Positions 32,122 through 34,317 of a stretch of DNA of 34,317 bases are shown in pieces. The position numbers and the translations under genes were made by a program. The notes beneath the pieces are model-generated. The model had not been told where the DNA came from. It made no database searches and worked only from the letters and a program-made list of their open reading frames with translations. Within the stretch, counting starts at the first letter, position 1; each line of letters starts with the position of its first letter. This DNA is from Alkalihalobacillus pseudalcaliphilus (GTDB lineage: Bacteria > Bacillota > Bacilli > Bacillales > Bacillaceae_D): assembly GCF_028610675.1 (NCBI RefSeq), contig NZ_JAQQWS010000022.1, positions 1-34,317 of the forward strand, given 5' to 3'.

Positions 32122-32476
32122 TTTTACTTCATAAACTCACACCATACTCACTGACCACTCTTCTTTAACCTTATTCATTGAAGCGCAAATAAGTGCCTAT
32201 CCCTTGCAAAAAGAATAAGCTTAGTAAAAAAATACGTCCATCTTCATCATTTTTGCCCAATCATAATAAATTGAAAAAGCATGTAATAAACTAAATAATT
32301 ATCAATTTTCTGCTATTAAATCTTACATTTTCTAGTTAATAAGCTTTACTTACATCCCTAATATTAACAATAATAAAAATAAATGAGTTGTTTAGATGGT
32401 TTAATACCTAAATATTAGGGGAAATAATCAATAATTGATATGAAAAACAGGTAATGGAACTAAACCTTTTTTCATA
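32122..32476. other. csfB-lipoprotein divergent gap
   Basis: AT-rich sequence of about 350 bp with no gene and no clear hairpin. It ends at the lipoprotein promoter on one side and the csfB promoter on the other. I see nothing else to report. Confidence 0.5.
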
Positions 32477-32505
32477 TTCTTTCTTTTGTTTGTATATGGT
32501 AATAT
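32477..32505 (+). promoter_or_regulatory. Candidate extended -10 promoter of the lipoprotein gene
   Basis: TTCTTT (32477-32482), a 17-nt spacer and TAATAT (32500-32505) with an upstream TG (TGGTAATAT) form an extended -10 promoter about 30 nt before the start codon. Confidence 0.45.
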
Positions 32506-32535
32506 CATACTGATTTAACAAATGGAGGTTTTTAA

Positions 32536-33837
32536 ATGTCGAAGAAGTTTTGGAGTATCGCATGGACTTTACTAATTGCTATTGCATTAATTGGTTGCAA
32601 TAACGATGAAGAAGTTCAAGGAGAAGAAGTAAATAACCCGGAAGATGAGGAAGTAAATAAAAATTTAGCAGATGAAACAGATGAAGATGAGGAAGAAGAA
32701 ATAGAATCGGAACTAGATGAAGAAACCGAAGATAATACAAGTGAAAATAATCAAGCAAGTGCTAATTTTGATGAATTAATTCAATATATGGAAGAAACTT
32801 CAGAGGGGAATGCAACCATTCTATATGAAAACACTCAATCACAAACGCATGAAGTGGACCAATTTTCCGTCACCTTAGAGCAATATACAGTTGTCGAATT
32901 AATTGATTTTCACACTAATTTTGCTATCCCTTTTGATGATGAGACTGACGGTGGTGTCCTAATTGCCGAATACACCATGACCAATGAATCCGATGAAGAT
33001 CTTTTTTATATGCCTTCTTTAAATTTATCTTATACCGGAGCTACAAAAGCTTTTAATAACCACCAATATCTACTTCCTGAAGAAGAGCAAATACCTAATA
33101 AGCTTAGTCATAGTTCTGACTATTTGATCGAAGCTGGTGAAACCATTTCAGGTTACATAGCCTATCCATTCGGTGAAACTGCCTTTGAACAAGCATTATC
33201 TGCAGGGAGCGTTATGATAGATGTACCAGCTCCATTTGAGACTCAAGGTGATGTTAATTCCACGATAGGACAATCCGGTTCATTCACATTAAGTGTAAAT
33301 GAAGAAGGTGCCGAAAGAGAAGAGCATAATTCTGGCTTCTACACAGATTTAATTACTGCAGCGGATATGGGTGATAAGGAATTAATCAAAGCTGACGATA
33401 ATATCGACCAGGTTGATACATTAGGCGATGTTAGTCTAATGCTAGAAGGTTATCAATTCACAGAATTTACTCCCAATGAGTATGAAGCACCTCGATTTGA
33501 AAATTTTGTGAATGGTGTTGTTTTACTAACAGTTCGATTTGAAATTGATAACCAAAGTGAAGATGATCTTTCCCAAAGATCCATCACATCTACATTACAC
33601 TTGAATGACGGTATGCAATTTACCATTAACGAAGGCATGCTTCTTGACTACAATTACGAAGATGTAATTGAAGCAGGAACAACAGGGGAGCTTCTTCAAG
33701 TTTACACGTTGGATCAAGAACAATATGAAAAGATTTGGAGCGATAAAACGTTTGAAATTGAGATTGGCCCAATGAGAGACCATGAAGGCACTGACATTTC
33801 AAAAGGTCATCGTGTAACCTTTACACTACCGCAATAA
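32536..33837 (+). CDS. Lipoprotein with duplicated beta-rich domain
   Basis: This is a secreted, membrane-anchored lipoprotein of unknown function, possibly of the DUF5068 type. The 433-aa product has a type II signal peptide with lipobox LIGC (Cys21), a very acidic linker (22-75, runs of Glu and Asp), and two similar domains of about 150 residues. Domain 1 (about 77-235) contains GGVLIAEYTMTNESDEDL, and domain 2 (about 290-430) contains GVVLLTVRFEIDNQSEDDL at the matching place, an internal duplication. GGAGG lies 7 nt before the ATG. It has its own promoter and terminator, stands on the strand opposite its neighbours, and is not at this place in B. subtilis, so it is probably an insertion. 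Confidence 0.85.
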   Translation: MSKKFWSIAWTLLIAIALIGCNNDEEVQGEEVNNPEDEEVNKNLADETDEDEEEEIESELDEETEDNTSENNQASANFDELIQYMEETSEGNATILYENTQSQTHEVDQFSVTLEQYTVVELIDFHTNFAIPFDDETDGGVLIAEYTMTNESDEDLFYMPSLNLSYTGATKAFNNHQYLLPEEEQIPNKLSHSSDYLIEAGETISGYIAYPFGETAFEQALSAGSVMIDVPAPFETQGDVNSTIGQSGSFTLSVNEEGAEREEHNSGFYTDLITAADMGDKELIKADDNIDQVDTLGDVSLMLEGYQFTEFTPNEYEAPRFENFVNGVVLLTVRFEIDNQSEDDLSQRSITSTLHLNDGMQFTINEGMLLDYNYEDVIEAGTTGELLQVYTLDQEQYEKIWSDKTFEIEIGPMRDHEGTDISKGHRVTFTLPQ

Positions 33838-33845
33838 TCATAGAG

Positions 33846-33888
33846 AAGGCTTATGAGTACCGTAACCGATACTCTAAGCCTTTTTCTT
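33846..33888 (+). terminator. Rho-independent terminator after the lipoprotein gene
   Basis: AGGCTTA, a bulged T and GAGTA (33847-33859) pair with TACTC and TAAGCCT (33870-33881) in a 12-bp stem, followed by TTTTCTTATTTT. Confidence 0.88.
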
Positions 33889-34163
33889 ATTTTCAATATG
33901 GATGCTTTTCATCCCATCATAAAAGGGTATCTCTGTTGTCATACGTCCTCTAATTGTCTCGTATTTTCTTGTTCTATGCCTTCAAGATATTCCTTCGATT
34001 CATCTAGACGTTTTTTCATTTCTGCTCTTGTACTTGTACCGTGTCCCGAGATTAATAATTGGACAGTTTGCACCTTAAAACAAACCTCGGCTTTTCTAAT
34101 CGTCTCAACATAATGATGATATCGCTCAAATATAAATCAGGCTTCGCGTGTTTCGCTTCGTAG
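33874..34163 (-). pseudogene. Frameshifted metallo-beta-lactamase-fold protein, C-terminal relic
   Basis: Minus-strand frames read, in order, a short piece with AKPDLYLSD, then 62 codons from 34127 (ERYHHYVETIRKAEV, later LLISGHGTSTRAEMKKRLDE and SKEYLEGIE) to a stop at 33939, then in another frame MTTEIPFYDGMKSIHIENKK ending at 33874. The GHG motif followed by an Arg-Ala-Glu helix is typical of the C-terminal part of MBL-fold hydrolases. The pieces join if single-base shifts occurred near 34120 and 33942. The N-terminal metal-binding half (HxHxDH) is missing. Its end overlaps the terminator of the lipoprotein gene. The first piece may belong to the adjacent element instead. Confidence 0.6.
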
Positions 34164-34217
34164 CCGCTTGTTCTTTATACTTAATAAAGCGCTCCCTATT
34201 AGGCATGTATTTGATCA

Positions 34218-34242
34218 CCTGGCAACGTCCTACTGTCTCCTC
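34218..34242 (-). other. Fragment resembling the 3' end of 5S rRNA
   Basis: On minus AGTAGGACGTTGCCAGG (34218-34234) equals the 3' end of Firmicute 5S rRNA as I recall it; the preceding GAGA also fits if two extra bases (CA) are allowed. The rest of 5S rRNA is not present: the following window sequence has no 5S-like region, so this is not an intact gene. B. subtilis has the rrnA operon at this position upstream of csfB. Confidence 0.5.
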
Positions 34243-34255
34243 GGATTCTCTTCTT

Positions 34256-34287
34256 CGGGGAAGTATGGCATGTAGCGATTTCCCCGA
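34256..34287. other. Stem-loop at the right edge
   Basis: CGGGGAA (34256-34262) and TTCCCCG (34280-34286) can pair across a loop of 17 nt that contains GGCAT, with its partner ATGCC just outside. A wider TTCTCTTC...GAAGAGAA repeat encloses it (about 34246-34315). All three minus frames are interrupted. The element continues past the window and I do not recognise it. Confidence 0.4.
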
Positions 34288-34317
34288 TGCCTCTCACGAA
34301 GTCGCACGAAGAGAACC

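Noticed and set aside
33853..34113. An 86-codon plus-strand frame after the lipoprotein gene
   Set aside because: It starts inside the terminator hairpin and is antisense to the MBL-like relic; it has no ribosome site.
34205..34317. Intact 5S rRNA gene at the right edge
   Set aside because: Only about 17-21 bases match the 5S 3' end; the rest does not fit 5S sequence or folding.

Overview
The window is a chromosomal, origin-side segment of an endospore-forming, moderately AT-rich Bacillaceae bacterium, probably of the Bacillus halodurans / alkaliphile type. The evidence is gene order: read on the minus strand from right to left it gives csfB - yaaO - tmk - yaaQ - holB - ricT - yabA - yabB - yazA - rsmI - (abrB, opposite strand) - metS - tatD - yabE-like - rnmV - ksgA - yabG - veg - sspF - ispE - purR - yabJ - spoVG - glmU - prs - ctc - pth - fin - mfd. 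This is the Bacillus subtilis order with a few gaps and insertions. Nearly all genes are on the minus strand; only abrB and a lipoprotein gene are on plus.

Region by region. 1-318 holds a 52-bp tandem array with hairpin potential and a dispersed repeat. 319-8858 carries mfd, fin, pth, ctc, prs, glmU and spoVG: DNA repair, sporulation control, translation, PRPP and cell-wall precursor supply. 9078-11225 is yabJ-purR-ispE, with a PurBox pair in the purR promoter. 11235-12431 holds an unrecognised 27-codon gene, a 51-bp array of nine copies and a second 52-bp array. 12432-16095 holds sspF, veg with tandem promoters, yabG, ksgA and rnmV. 16308-20841 holds a YabE-like resuscitation protein, tatD and metS, the last under a T-box leader. 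21222-24030 is an extra HerA-NurA pair, absent from this place in B. subtilis. 24236-24523 is abrB with a Spo0A box. 24666-31322 is the rsmI-to-yaaO cluster, without yaaR. 31389-31865 holds no gene but a repeat-flanked segment where xpaC-yaaN would lie in B. subtilis. The right end has csfB, a duplicated-domain lipoprotein, a frameshifted metallo-beta-lactamase-fold relic and a short 5S-rRNA-like fragment where rrnA stands in B. subtilis.

The genes form short operons with 4-nt stop/start overlaps (yabJ/purR, ksgA/rnmV, rsmI/yazA/yabB, yaaQ/tmk) separated by clear Rho-independent terminators. Sporulation control shows in candidate sites for sigma-H (spoVG), sigma-F (csfB), sigma-G (sspF), sigma-K (yabG) and Spo0A (abrB).

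The least conventional content is the HerA-NurA insertion, three minisatellites of nearly equal period (51-52 bp), an intergenic repeat family with the signature TTTTRTATGAAAGT, and the small gene beside ispE. No tRNA gene, complete rRNA gene, CRISPR array or transposase gene is visible. All family assignments come from reading the sequence and from recalled family knowledge; no database search was run.
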